Origin: Pseudomonas sp.
GTDB lineage: Bacteria; Pseudomonadota; Gammaproteobacteria; Pseudomonadales; Pseudomonadaceae
Direction of reading: 5' to 3'
Length of the DNA stretch: 7,503 nt
Assembly (NCBI GenBank): GCA_003523465.1
Contig: DQAA01000031.1
Location: 1 to 7,503, forward strand
Made by a program: the position numbers and the translations under genes. The notes beneath the pieces are model-generated. The model saw nothing but the letters and a program-made list of their open reading frames with translations, ran no database searches and was not told where the DNA came from. Below, in pieces: positions 1-5,729 of the stretch (its first letter is position 1; each line of letters starts with the position of its first letter).

Positions 1-498
1 CCGCTGGTGGATGACGCGACCGAGGATCATCCCAAGGTCAGGGAACTGCGCGAACTCGCGCAGTGGGCCGAGGGTATGGTGTGGAGTTCGCCGGAGCGCC
101 ATGGCGCGATGTCCGGCCTGATGAAAACGCAGATCGACTGGATTCCGCTGTCAGTCGGCGCGGTGCGTCCGACTCAGGGCAAGACGCTGGCAGTGATGCA
201 GGTGTCGGGCGGCTCGCAATCTTTCAATGCTGTCAATCAGATGCGCGTGCTGGGCCGCTGGATGCGGATGCTGACCGTCCCCAACCAGTCCTCGGTCGCC
301 AAGGCGTATCAAGAATTCGATGAAGCGGGACGCATGAAACCGTCGGCCTACTACGACCGCATTGTGGACGTGATGGAGGAACTGATGAAGTTCACGCTGC
401 TCACGCGCGATGCGTCGCCGTATCTGGTGGACAGGTATAGCGAGCGCAAGGAAAGCGCCGAGGCGTTGACCAAGCGCATGCAGCAGGCGGTAATCTGA
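1..498 (+). CDS. arsH: ArsH, NADPH-dependent FMN reductase / organoarsenical oxidase (3' part)
   Basis: The window opens inside this gene; 165 codons plus TGA remain, and the family is usually about 230-240 residues, so roughly the first 70 residues, including the N-terminal phosphate-binding loop of the flavodoxin-like fold, lie outside. What remains is very typical of ArsH: a [18 protein letters not shown] segment, then [20 protein letters not shown], the [22 protein letters not shown] block and a C-terminal [11 protein letters not shown] tail. ArsH is a soluble flavoprotein that uses NADPH. Characterised members oxidise trivalent methylated and aromatic arsenicals to less toxic pentavalent forms, and some reduce azo dyes, quinones or metals. 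It normally ends an arsRBC(H) operon, which would lie to the left. The only gene to its right is beyond the att site at 738-755, so I infer that it is the last cargo gene of an integrated element. Family assignment is firm; the exact substrate is unknown. Confidence 0.93.
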   Translation, partial: PLVDDATEDHPKVRELRELAQWAEGMVWSSPERHGAMSGLMKTQIDWIPLSVGAVRPTQGKTLAVMQVSGGSQSFNAVNQMRVLGRWMRMLTVPNQSSVAKAYQEFDEAGRMKPSAYYDRIVDVMEELMKFTLLTRDASPYLVDRYSERKESAEALTKRMQQAVI

Positions 499-737
499 TA
501 ACCCCTGATTCCATTCGCCTATCGCCGCACGACGGCCTTGGCCACTGGAGGCCCCATTGCATCGCGACAGCATCGTAGGGCGGTGCGACTGCGAAAAGAG
601 CAGTCCTTGGACTTCAATGGAAGTCGTTGGATGAACTTTGTTGCCGAGGGCGAAAAACAAGGCTATAATTCAGGCCTTCGCTGCTCACCACAGCGGAGAA
701 AGTGATTGGGAAACAGAGACTTATCGCTCTAGTGCAT
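499..737. other. Non-coding end of a putative integrative element
   Basis: This 239-base gap between arsH and the att core has no plausible gene. It contains a short hairpin at 610-625 (GACTTC, loop AATG, GAAGTC), a strong rightward promoter at 641-669, a stem-loop at 676-698 just after the expected transcription start, and one arm of an inverted repeat (GGGAAAC, 708-714) whose partner (GTTTCCC, 743-749) lies inside the att core. I read it as the terminal, recombination-proximal DNA of an ICEclc/PAGI-2-type island. The placement rests on the att match and on synteny; the element body is outside the window. Confidence 0.6.
641..669 (+). promoter_or_regulatory. Strong sigma70-type promoter reading outward across the att site
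   Basis: The -10 box is a perfect TATAAT (664-669), 17 bases after TTGCCG (641-646, four of six matches to TTGACA). Start of transcription is expected near 676. The promoter points from the element end toward the att core (738-755) and the flanking chromosome. No open reading frame with a ribosome site follows before the terminator at 795-820, so in the integrated state it would make only a short RNA. In ICEclc the corresponding promoter, Pcirc, is outward-facing and constitutive and drives the integrase gene only when circularisation joins the two ends. Box quality is seen directly; the Pcirc role is inference. Confidence 0.75.
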
Positions 738-755
738 GACTCGTTTCCCGCTCCA
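738..755 (+). other. att core: 3' end of tRNA-Gly(GCC), integration boundary
   Basis: The 18 bases GACTCGTTTCCCGCTCCA match the last 18 bases of Pseudomonas tRNA-Gly(GCC), which end GTCTCGTTTCCCGCTCCA, with one difference at position 739, inside the T-loop. There is no 5' acceptor, D arm or anticodon arm upstream, so this is a fragment and not a gene. Both the 3' T-stem strand and the 3' acceptor strand plus CCA are present. ICEclc and the PAGI-2/PAGI-3 islands recombine at exactly this 18-bp tRNA-Gly end, and the integrase-proximal end restores the intact tRNA elsewhere. This copy would therefore be the integrase-distal junction. Confidence 0.8.
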
Positions 756-794
756 AATATGGCGCTACCGGATTCAGTCGAGTCGGGTAGCCAG

Positions 795-820
795 AAAAAA
801 GGACCTTCGGGTCCTTTTTT
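795..820 (+). terminator. Bidirectional rho-independent terminator
   Basis: A perfect 11-bp inverted repeat (AAAAAAGGACC, TTCG tetraloop, GGTCCTTTTTT) carries a T6 tract on both strands. It lies 40 bases after the tRNA-Gly fragment, so it was probably the terminator of the tRNA operon before an element separated the two. It now would stop the outward transcript from 641-669. It could also serve as a back-up terminator for leftward transcription from PA2817. Confidence 0.9.
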
Positions 821-830
821 CGTTTCCGGG

Positions 831-850
831 CCCGGCTCTCATGAGTCGGG
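831..850. terminator. Secondary hairpin, possible weak terminator
   Basis: CCCGGCTC (831-838), loop TCAT, GAGTCGGG (843-850) forms an 8-bp stem with one G-T wobble, followed on the plus strand by CTTTGTCG. The run of T is short. A further stem, TCCGGC (861-866) with GCCGGG (876-881), lies just right of it. The 10-mer TCGTTTCCGG occurs twice (820-829 and 856-865), so the hairpins may have arisen by duplication. Confidence 0.4.
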
Positions 851-883
851 CTTTGTCGTTTCCGGCCTCGGGAAAGCCGGGAC

Positions 884-912
884 AAAAAAACGCCGCTTCA
901 ATGAGCGGCGTT
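884..912 (-). terminator. Rho-independent terminator of the PA2817-family gene
   Basis: On the minus strand a perfect 9-bp stem (AACGCCGCT at 912-904, AGCGGCGTT at 897-889, 6-base loop) is followed by an unbroken run of T covering 890-884. It starts five bases after the stop codon of the gene that ends at 918, as expected for its own terminator. Confidence 0.88.
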
Positions 913-917
913 CTCTT

Positions 918-1328
918 TCAGTGCTTGCTGTCCTGGTCGGACATGCTCAGCAGCTGCTTTTCCTGGTTCCAGTCGAACGGTTCGTCGTTCTGCTCGGCGG
1001 CATAACGGCGCTCTTCAAGTTCCTGGTACATGTCCAGTTCTTCGTCGGGCATGAAATGCAGGCAGTCACCCCCGAAGAACCACAGCAGATCCCGCGGAAC
1101 CAGATGGGCGATCTGTGGATAACGCTGGATCACCTGGCACATCAGGTCCTGGCCCAGGTACTGGCTTTCCAGCGGATCCTGCGGCAGTTGTTCCAGCAGT
1201 TCGTCGAAGCGCTCGAGAAACAGGGCGTGGCTCTCTTCCGGCACCTGTTCGGCTTCACCCAGGGCGACGAGGATGCTGCGCAGGTGGTTGAGCAGGACGA
1301 GATGGTAGTCCAGGTGTGCATTGGCCAT
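918..1328 (-). CDS. PA2817-family hypothetical protein
   Basis: This 136-residue protein has no known function; I recognise it as the conserved Pseudomonas family named after P. aeruginosa PA2817. It is soluble and acidic, with no signal peptide or membrane segment. Long amphipathic helices are likely at residues 3-25 and 30-50 and in the C-terminal EELDMYQELEERRYAAEQ stretch. A hydrophobic, Trp/Phe/Cys-bearing patch lies in the middle (DLLWFFGGDCLHFMPDEE). The ATG at 1328 is preceded by AGAGGA (1337-1342) with an 8-base spacer, which settles the start. It lies downstream of fadE on the same strand, but a terminator and its own promoter stand between them, so it is probably a separate unit. 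The presence of this gene beside a tRNA-Gly fragment helps to anchor the locus. Confidence 0.88.
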   Translation of the reverse strand: MANAHLDYHLVLLNHLRSILVALGEAEQVPEESHALFLERFDELLEQLPQDPLESQYLGQDLMCQVIQRYPQIAHLVPRDLLWFFGGDCLHFMPDEELDMYQELEERRYAAEQNDEPFDWNQEKQLLSMSDQDSKH

Positions 1329-1347
1329 GCGGGCGATCCTCTAAAGC

Positions 1348-1384
1348 AAAAACGGGCGCGGGAGTATACGACTCGCCGCGCCCG
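1348..1384 (-). terminator. Rho-independent terminator of fadE
   Basis: On the minus strand, 20 bases after the fadE stop, CGGGCGCG (1384-1377) pairs with CGCGCCCG (1360-1353). The inner GAGT/ACTC segment (1374-1371 with 1365-1362) extends the stem to a 5-base loop with a small bulge. It is followed by five T (1352-1348). Confidence 0.82.
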
Positions 1385-1391
1385 ATGTCCC
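1363..1391 (-). promoter_or_regulatory. Candidate sigma70 promoter of the PA2817-family gene
   Basis: On the minus strand GGGACA (1391-1386, four of six matches) and TATACT (1368-1363, five of six) are 17 bases apart. Transcription would start near 1356, leaving a 5' leader of about 28 bases with the AGAGGA ribosome site. The -10 box sits inside the hairpin that appears to terminate fadE. Confidence 0.5.
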
Positions 1392-1404
1392 GGTCGGATG
1401 ATCT

Positions 1405-3852
1405 TCAGCGTACCTTGCCGGCGCTTGGCAGCAACTCTTCCTTGGTGAAGGCGTCGACGTCGATGACCTTGCGTCGGGCGGTCTCCGCATCGCGCAGCTT
1501 TTGCGCTTGCGCGATATCGAGAGCACCGGCGCGCAGGGCCGCGTCGATCAGCGATTCCCCGGCATTGACTGTGAATTCGCCATTTTTAAGCGCATGGCGC
1601 AGTTTTTTGTGCGCCTCGCCGCTATCGGTCAGGCGCTCGCTGGCATGCTGCAGTGCACCTACCGGGTCTTCTGGATCGGTCGGGCGGTAGCAGCCCGCAA
1701 GCAAGGCTTCCAGCGCCGGATCGCCCGCACCACGACCGATCAACGCGGCGATTTCCGCATCCAGCTCGTCGCTCGGTCCGGTGTGACGGCGACCGAACGG
1801 AAACACGATCAGGCGCAGCGCGCAGCCGAGCAGCCGGCTGGGGAAGTTGTCGAGCAAACGGTCCAGCGCTTGTTCCGCCTGGCCGAGGCTTTCTTCCATG
1901 GCCCAGCGCAGCAGCGGCTGCAGGTGCGAAGGGGAGTTGAGGTCGTGATAGCGCTTGAGCGCCGCCGAACTCAGATACAGGTAGCTGAGGACATCGCCCA
2001 ACCGTGCGGACAGACGCTCGCGGCGCTTCAGTTCGCCGCCGAGCAGCATCATGCACAGGTCGGCGAGCAGGGCGAAGGCTGCTGCCTGGCGATTCAGTGC
2101 GCGGAAATAGCCCTGGCTCAGCGGATCGCCCGGCACTTTCTCGAAATGCCCGAGACCCAGTCCGAGGACCAGGGTGCTGGCCGCGTTGCCGACCGCGAAG
2201 CCGACGTGCTGCAGCAGCAACTGATCGAACTCGCGTAGCGCCTGGTCGCGGTCTTCCCGTCCGGCCAGGGCCATTTCCTTGAGTACGAAGGGATGACAGC
2301 GGATCGCACCCTGGCCAAAGATCATCAGGTTGCGCGAGAGGATATTGGCGCCTTCGACGGTAATGAAGATCGGCGCGCCCTGCCAGCTGCGCCCCAGGTA
2401 GTTGTTCGGGCCCATGATGATGCCCTTGCCGCCGTGGATGTCCATGGCGTGCTGGATGCATTCACGGCCACGTTCGGTGAGGTGGTACTTGAGGATGGCC
2501 GACAGTACCGAGGGCTTCTCGCCCAGGTCTACCGCCTTGGCCGTCAGCAGTCGTGCGCTGTCCATCAGCCAGGCATTGCCGCCGATCCGTGCCAGGGATT
2601 CCTGGATACCTTCGAAGGCCGACAGCGGAACATTGAACTGCTCGCGGATCTGCGCGTACTGGCCGCTGACCAGGCTGGTGAACTTGGCGGCGCCGGTGCC
2701 CACTGCTGGCAGGGAAATCGAGCGGCCTACTGACAGGCAGTTCATCAACATCATCCAGCCCTTGCCGAGCATGGCCTGGCCGCCGATCAGGAACTCCAGT
2801 GGGATGAATACGTCCTTGCCTTCGTTGGGCCCGTTCATGAAGGCCGCGCCCAGGGGCAGATGGCGTTTGCCGATCTCGACGCCGGGGGTGTCGGTGGGAA
2901 TCAGCGCCAGGCTGATGCCCAGCTCTTCTTCTTCACCCAGCAGGTGCTCGGGGTCGTAGGCCTTGAAGGCCAGGCCGAGCAGGGTGGCGACCGGTCCGAG
3001 GGTGATGTAGCGCTTTTCCCAGTTCAGGCGCAGACCAATGACTTCTTCGCCTTGCCACTGGCCTTTGCAGATGATTCCGGTGTCGGGCATGGCGCCAGCA
3101 TCGGAGCCAGCCAGTGGCCCGGTCAGGGCGAAGCAGGGGATTTCATCGCCGCGGGCCAGGCGCGGCAGATAGTGGTTGCGCTGCTCGTCGGTGCCGTAAT
3201 GCAGCAGCAGTTCGGCCGGGCCGAGGGAGTTGGGGACCATCACGGTGGAGGCAAGGTCGCCGCTACGGGTGGCCAGTTTCATCGCCACCTGGGAGTGGGC
3301 GTAGGCGGAAAAGCCCTTGCCGCCGTATTCCTTGGGGATGATCAGGGCAAAGAAGCCGTGTTCCTTGATGTGCTGCCAGGCTTGCGGTGGCAGGTCCATG
3401 TCCTGGCCGATCTGCCAGTCGGTGACCATGGCGCAGAGGGCTTCGGTAGGTCCGTCGATGAAAGCCTGTTCTTCTTCGGTCAGTTCGGATTTCGAATAGC
3501 CGAGCAGGGTGTCCCAGTTCGGCCGGCCGCTGAACAGTTCGCCATCCCACCATACGGTGCCGGCATCGATGGCCTCGCGCTCGGTGACGGACATCGGCGG
3601 CAAGGTGCGCTGGAACCAGGCGAACAATGGCGCGCTGAACAGCTTGCGGCGCAGGTCCGGGAGCAGCAGGGGCAGGGCGATGGCGGCAACCGCCAGCAAC
3701 AGCAGGAACGTCAGCCAGCCCGGTGCCCGCGAGAATATGCCCATGACGATCACGTACGCCGCCACCAGTGCCAGGGCCGGCAGCGCAGGCGTCCGTCGAT
3801 GGGCGAGCCAGGCCGAACCCAGCACGAGCACAACCAACCACAACAGCAACAT
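1405..3852 (-). CDS. fadE: FadE-type membrane-anchored acyl-CoA dehydrogenase
   Basis: FadE catalyses the first step of fatty acid beta-oxidation, FAD-dependent oxidation of acyl-CoA to trans-2-enoyl-CoA, passing electrons to the respiratory chain through ETF. At 815 residues it matches the E. coli FadE class (814) and not the roughly 390-residue soluble enzymes. The N-terminus has hydrophobic segments at about 2-17, 23-40 and 46-65, consistent with membrane attachment. The acyl-CoA dehydrogenase core follows: PKEYGGKGFSA (173-183), the flavin/substrate signature CFALTGPLAGSDAGAM (240-255), and the C-terminal helical domain with HGGKGIIMGPNNYLGR (473-488). The likely catalytic base is Glu500 in FITVEGANILSRN. 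Residues from about 520 on form the FadE-specific C-terminal domain (DUF1974). AGGAGG (3860-3865) seven bases before ATG fixes the start. No PsrA-like CAAAC/GTTTG operator or clear promoter was seen upstream. The frame is intact. P. aeruginosa has several fadE paralogues; this corresponds to PA2815, and its chain-length preference cannot be read from sequence. Confidence 0.95.
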   Translation of the reverse strand: MLLLWLVVLVLGSAWLAHRRTPALPALALVAAYVIVMGIFSRAPGWLTFLLLLAVAAIALPLLLPDLRRKLFSAPLFAWFQRTLPPMSVTEREAIDAGTVWWDGELFSGRPNWDTLLGYSKSELTEEEQAFIDGPTEALCAMVTDWQIGQDMDLPPQAWQHIKEHGFFALIIPKEYGGKGFSAYAHSQVAMKLATRSGDLASTVMVPNSLGPAELLLHYGTDEQRNHYLPRLARGDEIPCFALTGPLAGSDAGAMPDTGIICKGQWQGEEVIGLRLNWEKRYITLGPVATLLGLAFKAYDPEHLLGEEEELGISLALIPTDTPGVEIGKRHLPLGAAFMNGPNEGKDVFIPLEFLIGGQAMLGKGWMMLMNCLSVGRSISLPAVGTGAAKFTSLVSGQYAQIREQFNVPLSAFEGIQESLARIGGNAWLMDSARLLTAKAVDLGEKPSVLSAILKYHLTERGRECIQHAMDIHGGKGIIMGPNNYLGRSWQGAPIFITVEGANILSRNLMIFGQGAIRCHPFVLKEMALAGREDRDQALREFDQLLLQHVGFAVGNAASTLVLGLGLGHFEKVPGDPLSQGYFRALNRQAAAFALLADLCMMLLGGELKRRERLSARLGDVLSYLYLSSAALKRYHDLNSPSHLQPLLRWAMEESLGQAEQALDRLLDNFPSRLLGCALRLIVFPFGRRHTGPSDELDAEIAALIGRGAGDPALEALLAGCYRPTDPEDPVGALQHASERLTDSGEAHKKLRHALKNGEFTVNAGESLIDAALRAGALDIAQAQKLRDAETARRKVIDVDAFTKEELLPSAGKVR

Positions 3853-3859
3853 AGTCTTT

Positions 3860-3865
3860 CCTCCT
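3860..3865 (-). promoter_or_regulatory. Ribosome binding site of fadE
   Basis: The minus strand reads AGGAGG seven bases before the ATG at 3852, a full match to the anti-Shine-Dalgarno core. It is the strongest ribosome site in the window and suggests efficient translation. Confidence 0.85.
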
Positions 3866-3969
3866 GGAAACCTTTCAGGTGTCAGTACATCCGTCAGAGC
3901 GTAGTCCGTCTCTGCCGAACGGCTTCGTCTGAACAGTGACAGGACGTTTACCGAGGAGTTCGGTGGCGA

Positions 3970-3997
3970 TTGCCTGAGCGTCCTGCTGGGGTAGACT
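3970..3997 (+). promoter_or_regulatory. Candidate promoter of the glutathione transferase gene
   Basis: TTGCCT (3970-3975) and TAGACT (3992-3997) are separated by 16 bases, each with four of six matches to consensus. Transcription would start near 4004, giving a leader of about 25 bases before the ATG at 4029. It lies in the 176-base divergent region shared with fadE. Confidence 0.42.
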
Positions 3998-4028
3998 GGG
4001 CCTCCCTCGCAGGTAACAGGATGTAAAA

Positions 4029-4652
4029 ATGCTCAAGATCTGGGGTCGGAGAAATTCCAGCAACGTGCGCAAGGTGCTGTGGTGCGCCGAGGAGTTGGGG
4101 CTGGATTACCAGGCATTGGATGCCGGGGGCGCCTTTGGCGTGGTCAACGAACCGCACTATCGCGCGCTCAATCCCAATGGCCTGGTGCCAATGATCGAGG
4201 ACGATGACCTGGTCCTCTGGGAGTCCAACGCGATCGTGCGCTACCTGGGGGCCAGGTACGCCGCAGGTACGTCCTGGTATCCCGAGGATCCGGTGGCGCG
4301 GGCCAAGGCGGACAAATGGATGGACTGGACCACCTCGTCCCTGGCCACGCCGTTCCGGCCGTTGTTCTGGGGCATTCTGCGCACCCCGGCGGATCAGCAG
4401 GACTGGGTGGCGATCAATGCCGCGCACAAGACCTGCGCGCAGTTGCTGTCGATCGCCGACGAGGCGCTGGCTTCGCAACCGTTCCTTTCCGGGCAGGAGG
4501 CTGGCATGGGCGATATTCCCCTGGGCTGCTTCGTCTATGCCTGGTTCGAGATGCCTATCGAGCGTCCGGAAATGCGTCACCTGCGTGCCTGGTACGAGCG
4601 CTTGCGCGAGCGTCCGGCCTACCAGGCTGCCGTGATGACGGCGTTGACCTGA
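4029..4652 (+). CDS. Glutathione S-transferase family protein
   Basis: This 207-residue cytosolic protein has the two-domain layout of the glutathione transferase superfamily, which conjugates or reduces electrophiles with glutathione. The thioredoxin-like N-domain (about 1-80) begins MLKIWGRRNSSNVRK, where Ser10/Ser11/Asn12 are the likely residues that activate the thiol. It contains the cis-proline motif LVP (52-54) and the glutathione-binding pair Glu65-Ser66 in WESNAIVRYL. The helical C-domain carries the N-capping box aspartate Asp162 in MGDIPLG. The ATG follows AGGA (4018-4021) with a 7-base spacer. It corresponds to PA2813 and is divergent from fadE. It is not a MAPEG or a fosfomycin enzyme, and the N-terminal motif differs from classic beta-class enzymes with a catalytic Cys, so it may act as a hydrolase, reductase or isomerase on an unknown substrate. 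Confidence 0.9.
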   Translation: MLKIWGRRNSSNVRKVLWCAEELGLDYQALDAGGAFGVVNEPHYRALNPNGLVPMIEDDDLVLWESNAIVRYLGARYAAGTSWYPEDPVARAKADKWMDWTTSSLATPFRPLFWGILRTPADQQDWVAINAAHKTCAQLLSIADEALASQPFLSGQEAGMGDIPLGCFVYAWFEMPIERPEMRHLRAWYERLRERPAYQAAVMTALT

Positions 4653-4668
4653 TCGTTTCGGTCAATGT

Positions 4669-4686
4669 GATAGTTACTATCGATAG
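4669..4686. repeat. Overlapping palindromes, candidate operator
   Basis: The 18 bases GATAGTTACTATCGATAG hold two overlapping symmetrical elements: GATAGT-T-ACTATC (4669-4681, 6-bp arms) and the perfect 10-bp palindrome CTATCGATAG (4677-4686). They lie between the transferase and the transporter operon, directly before a TTGACT hexamer (4689-4694). This is a typical place for a repressor site controlling the transporter, but no matching -10 box at normal spacing was found, and no regulator gene is adjacent. Confidence 0.4.
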
Positions 4687-4701
4687 AGTTGACTGTACTT
4701 G

Positions 4702-4729
4702 TGTGGCCTTGGCTTGCACCATGGCCACA
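4702..4729 (+). terminator. Possible weak terminator after the transferase gene
   Basis: TGTGGCC (4702-4708) pairs with GGCCACA (4723-4729), with a further inner GG/CC pairing, followed by only three T and then CTCG. The stem is good but the T tract is poor. It could equally be a leader hairpin of the transporter mRNA. Confidence 0.3.
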
Positions 4730-4796
4730 TTTCTCGTGACCGGTCCGTCCGGCACAGCCTGATTCACGAATAATTCCAACGGTGCACAGACCCGCT

Positions 4797-5729
4797 ATGA
4801 GTTCAGCCCTGTCCATTCGGCAGCTAACCAAGACCTACGGCAATGGCTTCCAGGCCCTCAAGGGTATCGACCTGGACGTCGCCGAAGGTGACTTCTTCGC
4901 CTTGCTCGGCCCCAATGGTGCCGGCAAATCCACCACCATCGGCATTCTCTCTACCCTGGTGAACAAGACCAGCGGTAGCGTCAGCGTCTTCGGCCATGAC
5001 CTCGACCGCCAGCCCGCCGCGCTCAAGCGCAGCATCGGCGTGGTCCCCCAGGAATTCAACTTCAACCAGTTCGAAAAGACGTTCGACATCGTCGTCACCC
5101 AGGCCGGTTACTACGGTATTCCGCCCAAGGTCGCCAATGAACGTGCCGAGCAGTACCTGACCCAGCTGGGCCTGTGGGACAAGCGCGATGTGCCGTCGCG
5201 TTCGCTGTCCGGCGGCATGAAGCGCCGTTTGATGATCGCCCGGGCGCTGATCCACCAACCGCGCCTGCTGATCCTCGACGAACCCACCGCCGGTGTGGAT
5301 ATCGAGCTGCGCCGGTCGATGTGGAGCTTCCTTACCGAGCTGAACCAGCAGGGCATCACCATCATCCTGACCACCCATTACCTCGAAGAAGCCGAACAGC
5401 TGTGCCGCAACATCGGCATCATCGACCACGGCACCATCGTCGAGAACACCAGCATGCGCCAGTTGCTGGGCAAGCTGCATGTCGAGACCTTCGTGCTGGA
5501 CCTCAAGCAGGACCTGGCCCAGACACCGCAACTGGCCGGCTACCCGTGCCGCTTGATCAACCCCCATACCCTGGAAGTCCAGGTCGACAAGGAAGTGGGC
5601 ATCACCGCGCTGTTCGGTCAATTGGCCTTGCAGAACATCGAAGTGATCAGCCTGCGCAACAAGACCAACCGTCTCGAGGAGCTGTTCGTGTCCCTGGTTG
5701 AAAAGAACCTGTCCAAGGTGGCGATATGA
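4797..5729 (+). CDS. yadG: ABC-2 type exporter, ATP-binding subunit (YadG-like)
   Basis: This 310-residue protein is the nucleotide-binding subunit of an ABC-2 exporter and hydrolyses ATP at the inner membrane face. All motifs are intact: Walker A GPNGAGKST (38-46), Q-loop Gln85 in GVVPQE, signature LSGGMKRR (137-144), Walker B LLILDEP (157-163), D-loop AGVD (165-168) and switch His194 in LTTHYLEEAEQ. A C-terminal extension of about 90 residues is typical of the DrrA/CcmA/YadG branch. Length and sequence fit E. coli YadG (308 residues). I chose the ATG at 4797 (MSSALSIRQL) over an in-frame GTG at 4782 because it matches the start remembered for Pseudomonas homologues; neither start has a good ribosome site. 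The stop overlaps the permease start by four bases, so the two are translationally coupled. The substrate is unknown. Confidence 0.92.
   Translation: MSSALSIRQLTKTYGNGFQALKGIDLDVAEGDFFALLGPNGAGKSTTIGILSTLVNKTSGSVSVFGHDLDRQPAALKRSIGVVPQEFNFNQFEKTFDIVVTQAGYYGIPPKVANERAEQYLTQLGLWDKRDVPSRSLSGGMKRRLMIARALIHQPRLLILDEPTAGVDIELRRSMWSFLTELNQQGITIILTTHYLEEAEQLCRNIGIIDHGTIVENTSMRQLLGKLHVETFVLDLKQDLAQTPQLAGYPCRLINPHTLEVQVDKEVGITALFGQLALQNIEVISLRNKTNRLEELFVSLVEKNLSKVAI

Larger units (their letters stand above)
676..820 (+). ncRNA. Predicted short RNA from outward promoter to terminator
   Basis: A transcript from the promoter at 641-669 would start near 676 and stop at the hairpin ending at 820, giving about 145 nt. 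Its first bases can fold into an 8-bp stem with one G-T wobble (CTTCGCTG 676-683 with CAGCGGAG 691-698, loop CTCACCA). A second long-range stem pairs 708-714 with 743-749. No known small RNA family is recognised. It may be only the leader of an integrase message cut short because the element is integrated. Confidence 0.35.

Noticed and set aside
708..755. A complete tRNA gene ending at the tRNA-Gly-like 3' end
   Set aside because: There is no D arm, anticodon arm or full T arm upstream; only the last 18 bases match tRNA-Gly, so it is an att fragment.
702..1448. A 248-codon plus-strand open frame over the PA2817 gene
   Set aside because: It crosses three hairpin terminators and the whole opposite-strand gene, has no family resemblance, and begins inside the island end without a ribosome site. 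It is a shadow of high-GC codon bias.
1501..2238. Long plus-strand open frames opposite fadE (also 2293-2733, 2402-2959, 2860-3939)
   Set aside because: They are antisense to an intact fadE and show low-complexity Arg/Gln/Gly-rich composition typical of the complementary frame.
3853..4028. A PsrA or FadR type operator in the fadE upstream region
   Set aside because: I looked for CAAAC-N2-4-GTTTG type symmetry and found none; TAAACG and GTTCAG there do not form a symmetrical site.
4782..4796. GTG at 4782 as start of the ABC ATPase
   Set aside because: It has no ribosome site and adds five residues not seen in remembered homologues; ATG at 4797 gives the usual MSSALSIRQ start. The choice is not fully secure.
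4824..5621. A 265-codon minus-strand frame opposite the ABC ATPase, and 5618-6361 opposite the permease
   Set aside because: Both genes on the plus strand have complete motifs and correct length; the opposite frames have no recognisable domain.
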